Below, piece by piece: positions 16,566 through 24,712 of a stretch of DNA of 64,000 bases. Every line of letters starts with the position of its first letter. Positions within the stretch are counted from its first letter, which is position 1. The notes under the pieces were generated by a model. The model had not been told where the DNA came from. It made no database searches and was given only the letters and a program-made list of their open reading frames with translations. This DNA is from an uncultured Lewinella sp. GTDB lineage: Bacteria > Bacteroidota > Bacteroidia > Chitinophagales > Saprospiraceae. The stretch lies in contig CAJXOS010000017.1 in assembly GCA_913057725.1 (NCBI GenBank), forward strand, positions 1 to 64,000. Direction: 5' to 3'. A program made the position numbers and the translations under genes.

Positions 16566-17480
16566 ATGGACGTAAAAGACATATTGTTTGGCATCGATCT
16601 AGGGGGCACTAAAATTGAAGCTGTAGCGATGACTCGCGAGGGTGAAGTACTTAGTCGCCTGCGAGTACCCACGGAGCGCGAACAAGGTTATGATCACATA
16701 GTAGGGCAGATCAAAAAAGTACTAGACATGGTGAGTGCTGAAGTGGATATGCCTGTGCGGCAGGTAGGCATCGGTACACCCGGAGCTATTGATCCACCAA
16801 CAGGACTGATGAAAAACAGCAACACCACGGTACTCAATGGCAGGCCATTTGATGTAGATGTTCAAAATGCCTTGGGTATCCCCATTATCATGGCTAATGA
16901 TGCGAACTGTTTTGCGATAGCAGAAGCTAAATTGGGGGCCGCCAAAGAATATTCGAATGGTGATCATATCGTTTTTGGTGTGATCATGGGCACCGGCGTA
17001 GGTGGTGGAATTGTGATTAATGGAAGGATCTGGAATGGTGCTCAGGGTATTGGTGGTGAATGGGGGCACAGCTACCTCGATGCTTCTGGAGGAGAATGTT
17101 ATTGTGGACAAGTTGGCTGCGTGGAAACGGTGATCTCGGGGACGGGTATGGAACGCTACTATCGGGAGCAAAGTGGCGAAGATCGAAAACTACATGATAT
17201 CATCACCGCTTATAAGGCGGGTTCAGAAGACCCTTTAGTAATAGCCTGTGTCGAACGACTCATTCATTTCTTTGGTCGAGGGATTGCCAATGTAATTGAC
17301 ATCTTGGATCCTACGGCTGTTGTCATTGGAGGAGGGTTGTCCAAAGTAGACTTACTCTATACGGAGGGTGTGGCTAGTATTGAGCGCCAACTTTTCAACC
17401 CAAAGCTTCATACACCGATTTTACGGCCCCTCTTGGGGGATAGTGCCGGCGTCTTTGGTGCAGCAATGCTAACAGCCTAG
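16566..17480 (+). CDS. ROK family sugar kinase (glucokinase-like)
   Basis: A 304-residue cytoplasmic kinase. The N-terminal phosphate-binding loop is GIDLGGTKIEAV. The catalytic Asp lies in MANDANCFAIAEAK, and the ROK zinc site is complete, with the His of EWGHSYLD followed by CYCGQVGCVE. It should phosphorylate glucose, N-acetylglucosamine or a similar hexose with ATP; the exact sugar cannot be read. The frame runs back to an ATG at 16518, but the ATG at 16566 sits at the family's usual N-terminus (MDVKDILFGIDLGG). It is divergent from the GMC oxidoreductase gene with a shared 90-base promoter region, and ends before a strong terminator at 17739. Confidence 0.93.
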   Translation: MDVKDILFGIDLGGTKIEAVAMTREGEVLSRLRVPTEREQGYDHIVGQIKKVLDMVSAEVDMPVRQVGIGTPGAIDPPTGLMKNSNTTVLNGRPFDVDVQNALGIPIIMANDANCFAIAEAKLGAAKEYSNGDHIVFGVIMGTGVGGGIVINGRIWNGAQGIGGEWGHSYLDASGGECYCGQVGCVETVISGTGMERYYREQSGEDRKLHDIITAYKAGSEDPLVIACVERLIHFFGRGIANVIDILDPTAVVIGGGLSKVDLLYTEGVASIERQLFNPKLHTPILRPLLGDSAGVFGAAMLTA

Positions 17481-17738
17481 GGGTGCTTCGGCGGGCTGTT
17501 TCTGGCGGTTTTAACCTCTTTTATATGCTGTTGGTATAGAATTCTGGGTAGTCCGCTGCAGGATCTGGTTTATTTGTGTGAAAAAATTGTTAAATGTTTC
17601 TCAATCCTGCAACGGTTTTGCTTGTTCAGACGTCTATAGGATAGAAACAAGCAATAAAAAATTCCCCTGCATCCAAAGACACAAGGGAATTTCCTTATAA
17701 AGATACTATTGAGCGTTTTTTCATACTAGTCCATTACC
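17481..17738. other. Intergenic region after the ROK kinase
   Basis: Apart from the hairpin AAATTCCC/GGGAATTT (17659-17666 with 17685-17692, loop 18 bases, no T-run) I see no gene, repeat or RNA here. The hairpin may slow transcription ahead of the true terminator at 17739. Confidence 0.4.
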
Positions 17739-17768
17739 GTCGCCGCCTAAACGCGGCGACTTTTTTTT
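17739..17768 (+). terminator. Strong Rho-independent terminator
   Basis: GTCGCCGC (17739-17746), loop CTAAAC, GCGGCGAC (17753-17760), followed by eight T (17761-17768). It is a textbook intrinsic terminator. Being 258 bases after the ROK stop, it ends either that transcript or a small RNA starting in the gap. Confidence 0.85.
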
Positions 17769-17869
17769 GCCCAAAAGCATCGTAGTGTGATCCAAAAATA
17801 GAAAATTCACAATAAATTAACCCCTCGGAAACCCGCAATTTTTTAATCCGTTCTACAATTCGTGACCGC

Positions 17870-18412
17870 ATGAAGGCGATTTTTTCCATCCTTGTACTGA
17901 CTTTCCTACCCATGTGTGTAGGTGCTCAGCAGTTGACAGCGGTAGCTACGCAATGGAGCGATAGCTTCAAAGAGTGGATTATATATACCGATGTGGAAGG
18001 CGAGGAAGGCCACCTGCGTTTACGTTGGAATAGTAGAGGAGATTGGACTCAGTGGGAGTACCGGATCGGTGAATGGTTTGGGCAAATACGTACCAAATGG
18101 CCAGAGCGAGTAGATGAATGGGAGGTACGAGGCGAAAACCTAATTATCGATGCTCGGACAATGTGGCGAGATAATATGCGGGAGTGGCGAATAAGCACAC
18201 CAGAAGGCCACCAATACAAATGGCAATCCCGTTATGCCAATGTTTTGGATGAATGGGTGATCGATACCGAAAAATTCGGCTTCTTTGAAATGTACACGGC
18301 CTATGAAGGTGACCCGCGAGAGTGGCTCATCGTGGATGAATTGGACGCCAGCCTGCCAGAGCGAATGATGTTGGTATTCCTTACGATCATCAATAGCACG
18401 CCGAAGCAATAA
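17870..18412 (+). CDS. Secreted tryptophan-repeat protein, family unknown
   Basis: I do not recognise this 180-residue protein. It has a signal peptide (about residues 1-19, ending CVGAQ). The mature part consists of about six degenerate units of 22-26 residues with a core [W/Y]-x5-6-[EQ]W-x-[IV]. The EW or QW pairs fall at residues 35-36, 61-62, 83-84, 105-106, 128-129 and 151-152, and leading aromatic residues at 29, 53, 77, 99, 122 and 145. This regular spacing suggests a beta-repeat (WG-repeat or small propeller-like) fold. Trp content is very high. A SAM methyltransferase gene that also carries a signal peptide starts 17 bases after its stop, so they are probably one transcript. Confidence 0.8.
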   Translation: MKAIFSILVLTFLPMCVGAQQLTAVATQWSDSFKEWIIYTDVEGEEGHLRLRWNSRGDWTQWEYRIGEWFGQIRTKWPERVDEWEVRGENLIIDARTMWRDNMREWRISTPEGHQYKWQSRYANVLDEWVIDTEKFGFFEMYTAYEGDPREWLIVDELDASLPERMMLVFLTIINSTPKQ

Positions 18413-18429
18413 GAAAAGACTGTAGGTAA

Positions 18430-19377
18430 ATGCGTCTCTCCAACTTTATTGTTACCCTCCTCTTGTTGATTGGTTTTTCCTCCAGTTTAAAAAGCCAATC
18501 TGATACAATTATAATTCCCCAAGATTGGTTGCAGAAGCTAGCTGCTCACAGAGACTATCATTTAACGAAGGATGTTGACGCTATTGAGGAGCTACGACTC
18601 CTGTTTAGTCATTGGGATTCGCTAGGTGCTAGCAAGTATAAGCAGATCGATTTTACATTCAATGTGCTGATCGCTCGAGCAGTAGAAGGCTGGTCCTATA
18701 AGTTTATCAAGAAGAAGGCCAAAGAGTATAGCCCTGGTATCATCTCGGATACCTTTACCGAAGATGATCTACGTGTTATCGAAAACAATGCTGATGTATT
18801 GGATCTCTTATTGCTAGGTATTTTAAAATGGGAATATCCTTTTGTACTTGATCCGGACGCGGAGTTTCTTCAAGAGCTGAATACTTATAATCTCACAGCA
18901 GGAGAAAAAATTGCAGACATAGGTGCAGGTAGAGGAGTGTTGTGTATCGTACTCAAAATTCTGAATCCGGAAACGGAAATCTACATCAATGAGCTAAATC
19001 GAGACTTCATCGAGTACGTCAACGCTAAACTCTCGCGAACGGATGAAGCGGCCTTACAGTTTGGAGTTGAAGCCGTAAAGGGTGGACGCCGTTCAACGGA
19101 GTTGGAAGGCTTTGAGCTGGACAAAATAATCGTTCGAAATACGCTACATCATTTCAAGGCTCCTGAGGAGATGTTGGAATCCATCAAAGCTTCATTGAAA
19201 ATTGGTGGGCAGCTGTTCGTCTATGAATCGGTTCCAGAGCTTGATACTGACGGGGATGTATGTTCGGTAGCTATTAGCCGAGACGAGGTCCTGGAATTAC
19301 TAAGTAGTAGCGGGTTTCAATTAGAAGCAGAATGGAAATTTGGAGAAGGGGTTTTACTGCAGCTTACTTATAACTAA
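18430..19377 (+). CDS. Class I SAM-dependent methyltransferase with N-terminal signal peptide
   Basis: A 315-residue protein. Residues 1-22 are a hydrophobic signal sequence (IVTLLLLIGFSSSLKSQ) with a plausible signal peptidase site. Residues about 45-150 are helical and unassigned. From about 155 a Rossmann methyltransferase domain follows: motif I EKIADIGAGRGVL, acidic end of strand 2 EIYINELN, motif IV DKIIVRNTLHHFKAPEEML, and a later strand GGQLFVYESVP. The methyl acceptor is unknown. A methyltransferase behind an export signal is odd because SAM is cytoplasmic; it might be a signal anchor facing inward, or exported by mistake of prediction. It lies 17 bases downstream of the Trp-repeat gene. 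Confidence 0.82.
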   Translation: MRLSNFIVTLLLLIGFSSSLKSQSDTIIIPQDWLQKLAAHRDYHLTKDVDAIEELRLLFSHWDSLGASKYKQIDFTFNVLIARAVEGWSYKFIKKKAKEYSPGIISDTFTEDDLRVIENNADVLDLLLLGILKWEYPFVLDPDAEFLQELNTYNLTAGEKIADIGAGRGVLCIVLKILNPETEIYINELNRDFIEYVNAKLSRTDEAALQFGVEAVKGGRRSTELEGFELDKIIVRNTLHHFKAPEEMLESIKASLKIGGQLFVYESVPELDTDGDVCSVAISRDEVLELLSSSGFQLEAEWKFGEGVLLQLTYN

Positions 19378-19415
19378 GCCATCCTTAGAACGCTATTGCC
19401 TCAAGTGCTCAAAGA

Positions 19416-19458
19416 AATGATCTCCAAGTGGAAATATCATTTACACTTGGAGATCATT
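19416..19458. terminator. Bidirectional terminator between convergent genes
   Basis: A perfect stem of 15 pairs: 19416-19430 (AATGATCTCCAAGTG) with 19444-19458, and a 13-base AT-rich loop. It lies between the methyltransferase (+) and the large T9SS gene (-). On the minus strand the stem is followed by TTCTTT; on the plus strand by only AAAAG, so it works best for the minus-strand transcript. Confidence 0.7.
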
Positions 19459-19475
19459 AAAAGACTCTATTCTGT

Positions 19476-22400
19476 CTACCTAAGTACCGTCACATCTCCT
19501 TCCATCTGCACTACCTCCAAATCCGCAAAGCGCAGCTGAGCAATATAGACGAATACGCCTGGATTCACAGGCTCACCGTTAAATCGGCCGTTCCAACCCA
19601 GGCTTTCATCATTAGGCTGGATGTTGTTCGCCTCAAATACTAATTCTCCCCAGCGACTGAAGATTTGCAGTTTCTCCACCTCTTGTAGGCCCGGGCCGCT
19701 GAATACCGTAAAGCCATCGTTGAGTCCATCACCATTCGGGCTAAATACATTCGGAATGAATATTGGTCGGTCCTTGATGACTCGAATCGTAACTGAGTCT
19801 GTAGCGGTACAACCATTTTCGTTGGTGACCAATACCTCGTAAGTAGTGGTCGTTGTTGGGTTCACCTGAATAAAGCTACAATCTGGATTCAAGCAGTTAA
19901 GCGAATCCATTGGCGTCCAACTGTATGTTACCGGGTTGTAGTTCGATATAGCTCTTACCAGGGTGTCATAACCCAGAACAATGAAACGATCTGGCCCGGC
20001 ATCCACCAATAACTCTACGGGTTGTGTAATGCTAGCATCGGCTGTAGCCGTACACCCCATTGCATCGAGGACGGTAACGGTGTAGCTACCAGCAGCCAAG
20101 CCGGCAAGCGTAGGGTCGGTCTGGTATGTAAATCCATCCACACTATACTCGTAAGGTGGTGTGCCACCAACGGCTTCCACGGTGATGCTACCGTTACTTT
20201 CTCCAAAGCAGATATTGTCAATAATATCTGTTACTGCTAGTCCTAGGCTGTCAGGCTCGGTCACCACCGCTGTGCCGTTGATAAGGCAGCCATTTTCGTC
20301 ATTTACTACCAAGTCGTAGCTTCCAGCCGGAAGGCCGTTGTTATCAACTGTGGTTGGACCATTGCTCCAGTTGTAGGTATAGTCTCCAAAACCTCCATTG
20401 ACGATAGCGCTAATATTTCCATCACTCTCACCAAAGCAACTCACATCTAGAATATCAAAGTCGAGGCTAAGTGGCGGGTAGTCCACCACTTCCAGCTCGA
20501 AGAAACCGCTACATAGGTTGGCATCAAGCACTTGTACCTGATAGGTTCCAGCGGGGATATTGCTCAACGTATTGTTTGTCTGGAATCCGTTGCCATCGTT
20601 GAAATCATATTCGTATGGTGGAAGACCGTTGTTGATTGCAATTACGATAGATCCATCACTAAAGCCAAAGCAGGATGGAGGCGTTATGGTTTGTACTGTT
20701 GGATCAAGCGTAAGTATCAATTCCCGGACGGGTAGGATCTGAGTGAACGTACAGCCATTTGCATCGCGCACTTCCACGGTGTAGTCGCCCTGACTAATGT
20801 TACTTAAGGTGTTGTCAGGACCAAAGCCAGTACCTTGCCAGTTGTACTCATACGGGGGAGTTCCTCCATTTACAACCAGCGTTACTGCTCCGTCGACGCC
20901 GCCGTTACAAGTAGGCATAACTACCAGCGTGTCGAAGGTGAAGGGAGGAGGGCTTTGTACGGTATAGCTGAATTCTGCTTCGCAAGTAGCTTCGTCTACA
21001 ACCGTAACCGTATACGTGCCTGGAGATAGTGAGCCAATGTCTTGTGACAGGCTGCCTTCACTCCAAGTATATCCAAAAGGACCAAACCCACTGCTGACAC
21101 TAAAGTCAATAGCACCATTGGTGCTGTCGGGGCAATCTACATTCGTTACATCTGCACTAGCGGTGAAGTGATCGTCGCAGCACACTACTTCTGTTGCTAG
21201 ATCAATTCGGGTTACGATACAACCTCTCTCAGAAGTAACTTCCAATACTACAGGCTTAAGGCCAGGAGTGCTGTAAATTACTTGATGTGGCCCCACTCCA
21301 GTAATGGTTCGTGGTTCAGCACCCTCGCCAAAGTCCCACTCGTAGGAATCAATGTTGCCGATAAAGCTAGAAGCATCTGTAAAAGTGACGGTCTCCCCTA
21401 CACAAGTTACACTAGGGGTAAAAGTGAAATTAGCCTCTGGGCCGACGAAGGTACCAGTGCCTGGGCTTTGATCGAACTCAATCGTGAATCCAGCGCCCGA
21501 TTGGCTAAAGTTATTGATAACGAGTGCATAACTACGGCCAGCAACCATGTCTACTGCACGCGCAAAGTTGTTGTCGCCAGGTTGGCACCCGCACGCCTCT
21601 GAGTCGTCAGGATCTGCCACGCTTAGGCCAGTAGCACCTGTACAAGGAGCCCATTCCTCATCAGGCGCACCAACATTTTCGCCGGATGCCATACAGCGCA
21701 GGTCCTGTTTGTTGGTACAGTCATCCAATCCGTTGGGCAGCTCATAGATTACAAAGTCGAGGTCATCTGCTGGGTTTTGCGGCGTCAACGTAAAGGCTAG
21801 AGGTCCGGATTCATCACAAGTCCATTTGTACCAAGTACTACTGGATTCATCAAAAGGACAAGAAGCATCATTACAACTTACGTCTCCGATCTCATTAGGG
21901 ATATCACCAACACCTGCCAGGAAACCGACTGAGAAAGGTGACTTATCACACAGGATTACCGCTGTTGGGCAATCTCCGTCTGGTTCAGGTACTTCGCTGT
22001 AGTTGTTCAGGCAGAGTTGGAAAGTTCCAGTTTGTGCAAAACGAGCACTCACTCGAATATAATAGGTTTGCCCAATCGAGAGCCCGGACTGGAAAACCGT
22101 AACCTCATCGTTGTTGGCGTTATCCGATCGGCAAGCAATCGCGTCGCCCAAGTCTCCACAGGTGCCTTCGTACAGCGCAAACTGAGGATCCATGATCGTA
22201 CCCCCATCATTGAGGTCGGTCTCCCCCGCAACACTGATGCTAATAACTGGTGCGATGGCCGTAAAGGTGAACCAAACATCAAATACATCTTGGTTATTCG
22301 GGAAGCACGAAGGGTTGTCTTCTGGCGATATTGTTGCATTCACCGTAGTAAAGGCGTCCGGAACGGAGCACCAAAGGACTAGATCGTCTAGAACAATGGC

Positions 22401-22496
22401 GTCGGCACATTCGTCATTAACGGGTTGTGCCCAAGCTGCGGTGGTGGCCAATAAAAGGGCAGCACTGAGTAAGTATAGTTTGCGCATAGTAATCAT
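19476..22496 (-). CDS. T9SS type B (gliding-motility C-terminal) SprB-repeat surface protein
   Basis: A 1006-residue secreted protein. It has a signal peptide (LYLLSAALLLATTAAWAQ), then two beta-sandwich segments (about 25-170 and 175-345) rich in paired cysteines and resembling the DUF-type modules before CHU proteins. A PKD-like domain follows (about 350-435, VTFTDAS and YEWDFGEGAE). About five SprB repeats come next (about 440-835, each with GGTPPYEY and GSYTV-V-DANGC-type motifs). The end is the CHU_C gliding-motility domain (about 910-1006) with IPNVFSPNGDGLND and FSRWGELVFE. Such proteins are moved to the cell surface by T9SS. An alternative ATG is at 22487. It is divergent from pssA. 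Confidence 0.92.
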   Translation of the reverse strand: MITMRKLYLLSAALLLATTAAWAQPVNDECADAIVLDDLVLWCSVPDAFTTVNATISPEDNPSCFPNNQDVFDVWFTFTAIAPVISISVAGETDLNDGGTIMDPQFALYEGTCGDLGDAIACRSDNANNDEVTVFQSGLSIGQTYYIRVSARFAQTGTFQLCLNNYSEVPEPDGDCPTAVILCDKSPFSVGFLAGVGDIPNEIGDVSCNDASCPFDESSSTWYKWTCDESGPLAFTLTPQNPADDLDFVIYELPNGLDDCTNKQDLRCMASGENVGAPDEEWAPCTGATGLSVADPDDSEACGCQPGDNNFARAVDMVAGRSYALVINNFSQSGAGFTIEFDQSPGTGTFVGPEANFTFTPSVTCVGETVTFTDASSFIGNIDSYEWDFGEGAEPRTITGVGPHQVIYSTPGLKPVVLEVTSERGCIVTRIDLATEVVCCDDHFTASADVTNVDCPDSTNGAIDFSVSSGFGPFGYTWSEGSLSQDIGSLSPGTYTVTVVDEATCEAEFSYTVQSPPPFTFDTLVVMPTCNGGVDGAVTLVVNGGTPPYEYNWQGTGFGPDNTLSNISQGDYTVEVRDANGCTFTQILPVRELILTLDPTVQTITPPSCFGFSDGSIVIAINNGLPPYEYDFNDGNGFQTNNTLSNIPAGTYQVQVLDANLCSGFFELEVVDYPPLSLDFDILDVSCFGESDGNISAIVNGGFGDYTYNWSNGPTTVDNNGLPAGSYDLVVNDENGCLINGTAVVTEPDSLGLAVTDIIDNICFGESNGSITVEAVGGTPPYEYSVDGFTYQTDPTLAGLAAGSYTVTVLDAMGCTATADASITQPVELLVDAGPDRFIVLGYDTLVRAISNYNPVTYSWTPMDSLNCLNPDCSFIQVNPTTTTTYEVLVTNENGCTATDSVTIRVIKDRPIFIPNVFSPNGDGLNDGFTVFSGPGLQEVEKLQIFSRWGELVFEANNIQPNDESLGWNGRFNGEPVNPGVFVYIAQLRFADLEVVQMEGDVTVLR

Positions 22497-22583
22497 CTTT
22501 GGCGACAGTGGGTTTTACAATAACGTCTGAAAACACTAAATCATCACCTCAACTCCTTAAATAAGAATCAATTGTCAGGCGAC

Positions 22584-22613
22584 TTGCTGTCCGGCAAGGC
22601 CACTTTAACTTTT
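22584..22613 (+). promoter_or_regulatory. Candidate promoter of pssA
   Basis: TTG at 22584-22586, 19 bases, then TAACTTTT at 22606-22613, which matches the Bacteroidota TTG-N19-TAnnTTTG arrangement at all but the last base. The start point would be near 22620, just before the ATG at 22632. This supports the ATG over the TTG at 22572 as the start. Confidence 0.5.
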
Positions 22614-22631
22614 ATTTATCACTTTTACAGC

Positions 22632-23357
22632 ATGAAGCGACATATACCCAACCTGATCACCATTCTCAATCTACTCTGTGGATGCGCGGCCCTGCTTAGT
22701 CTATGGCAAGGGTGGTATTTGGCTACTGCTGCTTGGTTGGCAGGTGCGGCTTTGGCGGACTTTGCCGACGGATTAGCTGCACGTGCGCTCAAAGTAACAT
22801 CTGCCGAGGGCAAAGAGTTGGACAGTTTAGCTGATCTCATTTCCTTTGGCCTGGTGCCAGGATCTATTCTTTACACCTTACTGGTGTTGAGTGAGTTTCC
22901 AGATTATAGCACAGCACTCCAAGGAGGTATTCACTGGTTTGCTTTTCCTGCTTTTCTCCTTACGGGAGCCTCCGCTTTGCGTCTTGCTCGATTCAACTTG
23001 GACGAACGACAGACGGAAGGTTTTATAGGATTAAACACTCCCGCATGTACGCTCTTTGTTTTGGGCTTACTAATGATACATACGCATGATTTTGCACCTT
23101 TTTCCGACTGGATAGCGCAAAAAATAGTGCTCTACGCCATCGTTTTACTCTTTTCCTACCTCTTATTGGCCGAAATACCCATGTTTAGCTTCAAATTTAA
23201 GCAACTCCGTTGGGAGGGGAACGCCCTGCGGTTTATCTTTGCGGGCTCAGCGCTGGTCCTATTGTTGATCTGGCGTGAAGTGGCACTCGCACCTATTGTG
23301 TTGATCTATATTCTGATCAATGTTGTGCGGCACTTCAACCCAAAGAGTAGCGAATGA
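22632..23357 (+). CDS. pssA: CDP-diacylglycerol--serine O-phosphatidyltransferase
   Basis: A 241-residue inner-membrane enzyme of the CDP-alcohol phosphatidyltransferase family. The complete catalytic signature D46-G47-x2-A50-R51-x8-G60-x3-D64-x3-D68 is visible, followed by several membrane helices. The N-terminal NLITILNLLCGCAA is typical of PssA of Bacteroidota, which makes phosphatidylserine for phosphatidylethanolamine synthesis. Substrate is inferred from length and the N-terminus; phosphatidylglycerophosphate synthase is the less likely alternative. The start at 22632 is chosen because the frame's TTG at 22572 overlaps the candidate promoter. Confidence 0.88.
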   Translation: MKRHIPNLITILNLLCGCAALLSLWQGWYLATAAWLAGAALADFADGLAARALKVTSAEGKELDSLADLISFGLVPGSILYTLLVLSEFPDYSTALQGGIHWFAFPAFLLTGASALRLARFNLDERQTEGFIGLNTPACTLFVLGLLMIHTHDFAPFSDWIAQKIVLYAIVLLFSYLLLAEIPMFSFKFKQLRWEGNALRFIFAGSALVLLLIWREVALAPIVLIYILINVVRHFNPKSSE

Positions 23358-23520
23358 TGGTTATCGTCACTAAAGTGAATTCATCAGGGAATTATTCTTT
23401 TTATTGACTTGTTCATTATAGCACGAAAACAACAGACGATTCTGTTTTTTCTGCGGAATAACTAATAGCAAGCGCGGTTGAGCTAGGCTGTGCTTCTGAA
23501 GTTTAGATTTATAAAGTATC

Positions 23521-24567
23521 ATGGCAGAACAGCTATTCGATAAAGTACGAGAGATGATTGGCGCCATCAAGGAGGCCGCACCGTCAAGTGTAGAGGAGCT
23601 TGAACAGTTCCGCATTCGCTTCCTAGGGGGTAAAAATCAGCTCAAGCCACTCATGGGCGAGATTCGTAATGTCGTCAATGAGCGTAAGAAAGAATACGGC
23701 CAGTTGGTCAATGAAGCCAAGCAAACAGCAGAAGCTAAGTTTGCAGAGTTAAAGGCTAAGCTCGAATCTGCTGCCGAAGAGTCGGCAGTGAGCGAAATTG
23801 ACCTAACGGCTCCTGGTGAACCTCTCGGCTTGGGGTCTCGCCATCCGATCTCTGCTACTATGAATCGCATTGTCAGCATCTTTGAGCGTATCGGCTTTGT
23901 CGTAGCTGAGGGCCCAGAAATTGAAGATGATTGGCACAACTTCACGGCACTGAATACACCGGAAGACCACCCGGCACGTGATATGCAGGACACCTACTAC
24001 CTCAAGGGTTATGCACCTGGTAGTGGCGCACGTTTACTACGGACACATACCAGCTCGGTACAGGCACGTACCATGAAGAGCCAAACACCACCTATTCGGA
24101 TCATTGCTCCGGGGCGTGTTTACCGGAACGAAACGATTTCAGCTCGTTCTCATGCACAATTCCATCAAGTAGAAGGATTGTACATCGACGAGAAGGTATC
24201 CTGGGCGGATATGCAACAGACACTGTACTATTTTGCGAAAGAGATGTATGGTGCTGCTAAGATTCGCTTGCGTCCATCCTATTTCCCGTTTACGGAGCCT
24301 AGCGCCGAAATGGACGTTTGGTGGGGCTTGGAAACTGAGCATGATTACAGCATTACCAAAGGTACTGGCTGGTTAGAAATCTTAGGTTGTGGAATGGTCG
24401 ATCCGAACGTTCTAATCGAATGTGGCATTGACCCTGAGAAATACACAGGCTATGCTTTCGGTATGGGAATCGAGCGCCAAGCCATGTTGTTGCACAATAT
24501 CACCGACATCCGCTTGATGTTTGAAAACGATGTACGTTTCCTAAAGCAGTTTACCAGCGTGATCTAA
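23521..24567 (+). CDS. pheS: Phenylalanine--tRNA ligase alpha subunit
   Basis: A 348-residue class II aminoacyl-tRNA synthetase subunit that with PheT charges tRNA-Phe. The N-terminal coiled coil (about 1-95) is followed by the catalytic domain. Visible motifs are HPISATMNRIVSIFERIGF, LRTHTSSVQARTM, motif 2 RNETISARSHAQFHQVEG and motif 3 GMGIERQAMLLH near the C-terminus. Length is normal. pheT is not adjacent, which is usual in Bacteroidota. The ATG at 23521 has a purine- and A-rich upstream region rather than a clear Shine-Dalgarno. It is followed by hisS after 145 bases. Confidence 0.97.
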   Translation: MAEQLFDKVREMIGAIKEAAPSSVEELEQFRIRFLGGKNQLKPLMGEIRNVVNERKKEYGQLVNEAKQTAEAKFAELKAKLESAAEESAVSEIDLTAPGEPLGLGSRHPISATMNRIVSIFERIGFVVAEGPEIEDDWHNFTALNTPEDHPARDMQDTYYLKGYAPGSGARLLRTHTSSVQARTMKSQTPPIRIIAPGRVYRNETISARSHAQFHQVEGLYIDEKVSWADMQQTLYYFAKEMYGAAKIRLRPSYFPFTEPSAEMDVWWGLETEHDYSITKGTGWLEILGCGMVDPNVLIECGIDPEKYTGYAFGMGIERQAMLLHNITDIRLMFENDVRFLKQFTSVI

Positions 24568-24670
24568 AATTGGTTGCCGATGTGCGGGCCATGTCTAAGT
24601 CGCACTATTCTTTTCAATGCCCTAACCACTCATTCAAAATGTGACCTAGTTCCATTTTGATTTTGATCTC

Positions 24671-24698
24671 ACCCGACGAAGCTTCTGCCTAGTCGGGT
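24671..24698 (+). promoter_or_regulatory. Hairpin just upstream of hisS
   Basis: ACCCGAC (24671-24677) pairs with GTCGGGT (24692-24698). The loop contains the palindrome GAAGCTTC. It ends 14 bases before the hisS ATG. It might be a leftover pheS terminator (only a weak T-stretch follows) or a leader structure for hisS. No T-box features are present. Confidence 0.4.
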
Positions 24699-24712
24699 AA
24701 TCTTGATTTATT

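Noticed and set aside
24568-24712. T-box or other aminoacyl-tRNA-sensing leader before hisS
   Set aside because: Only a 7-pair hairpin is present; there is no T-box sequence, specifier loop or antiterminator, and T-boxes are not expected in Bacteroidota.
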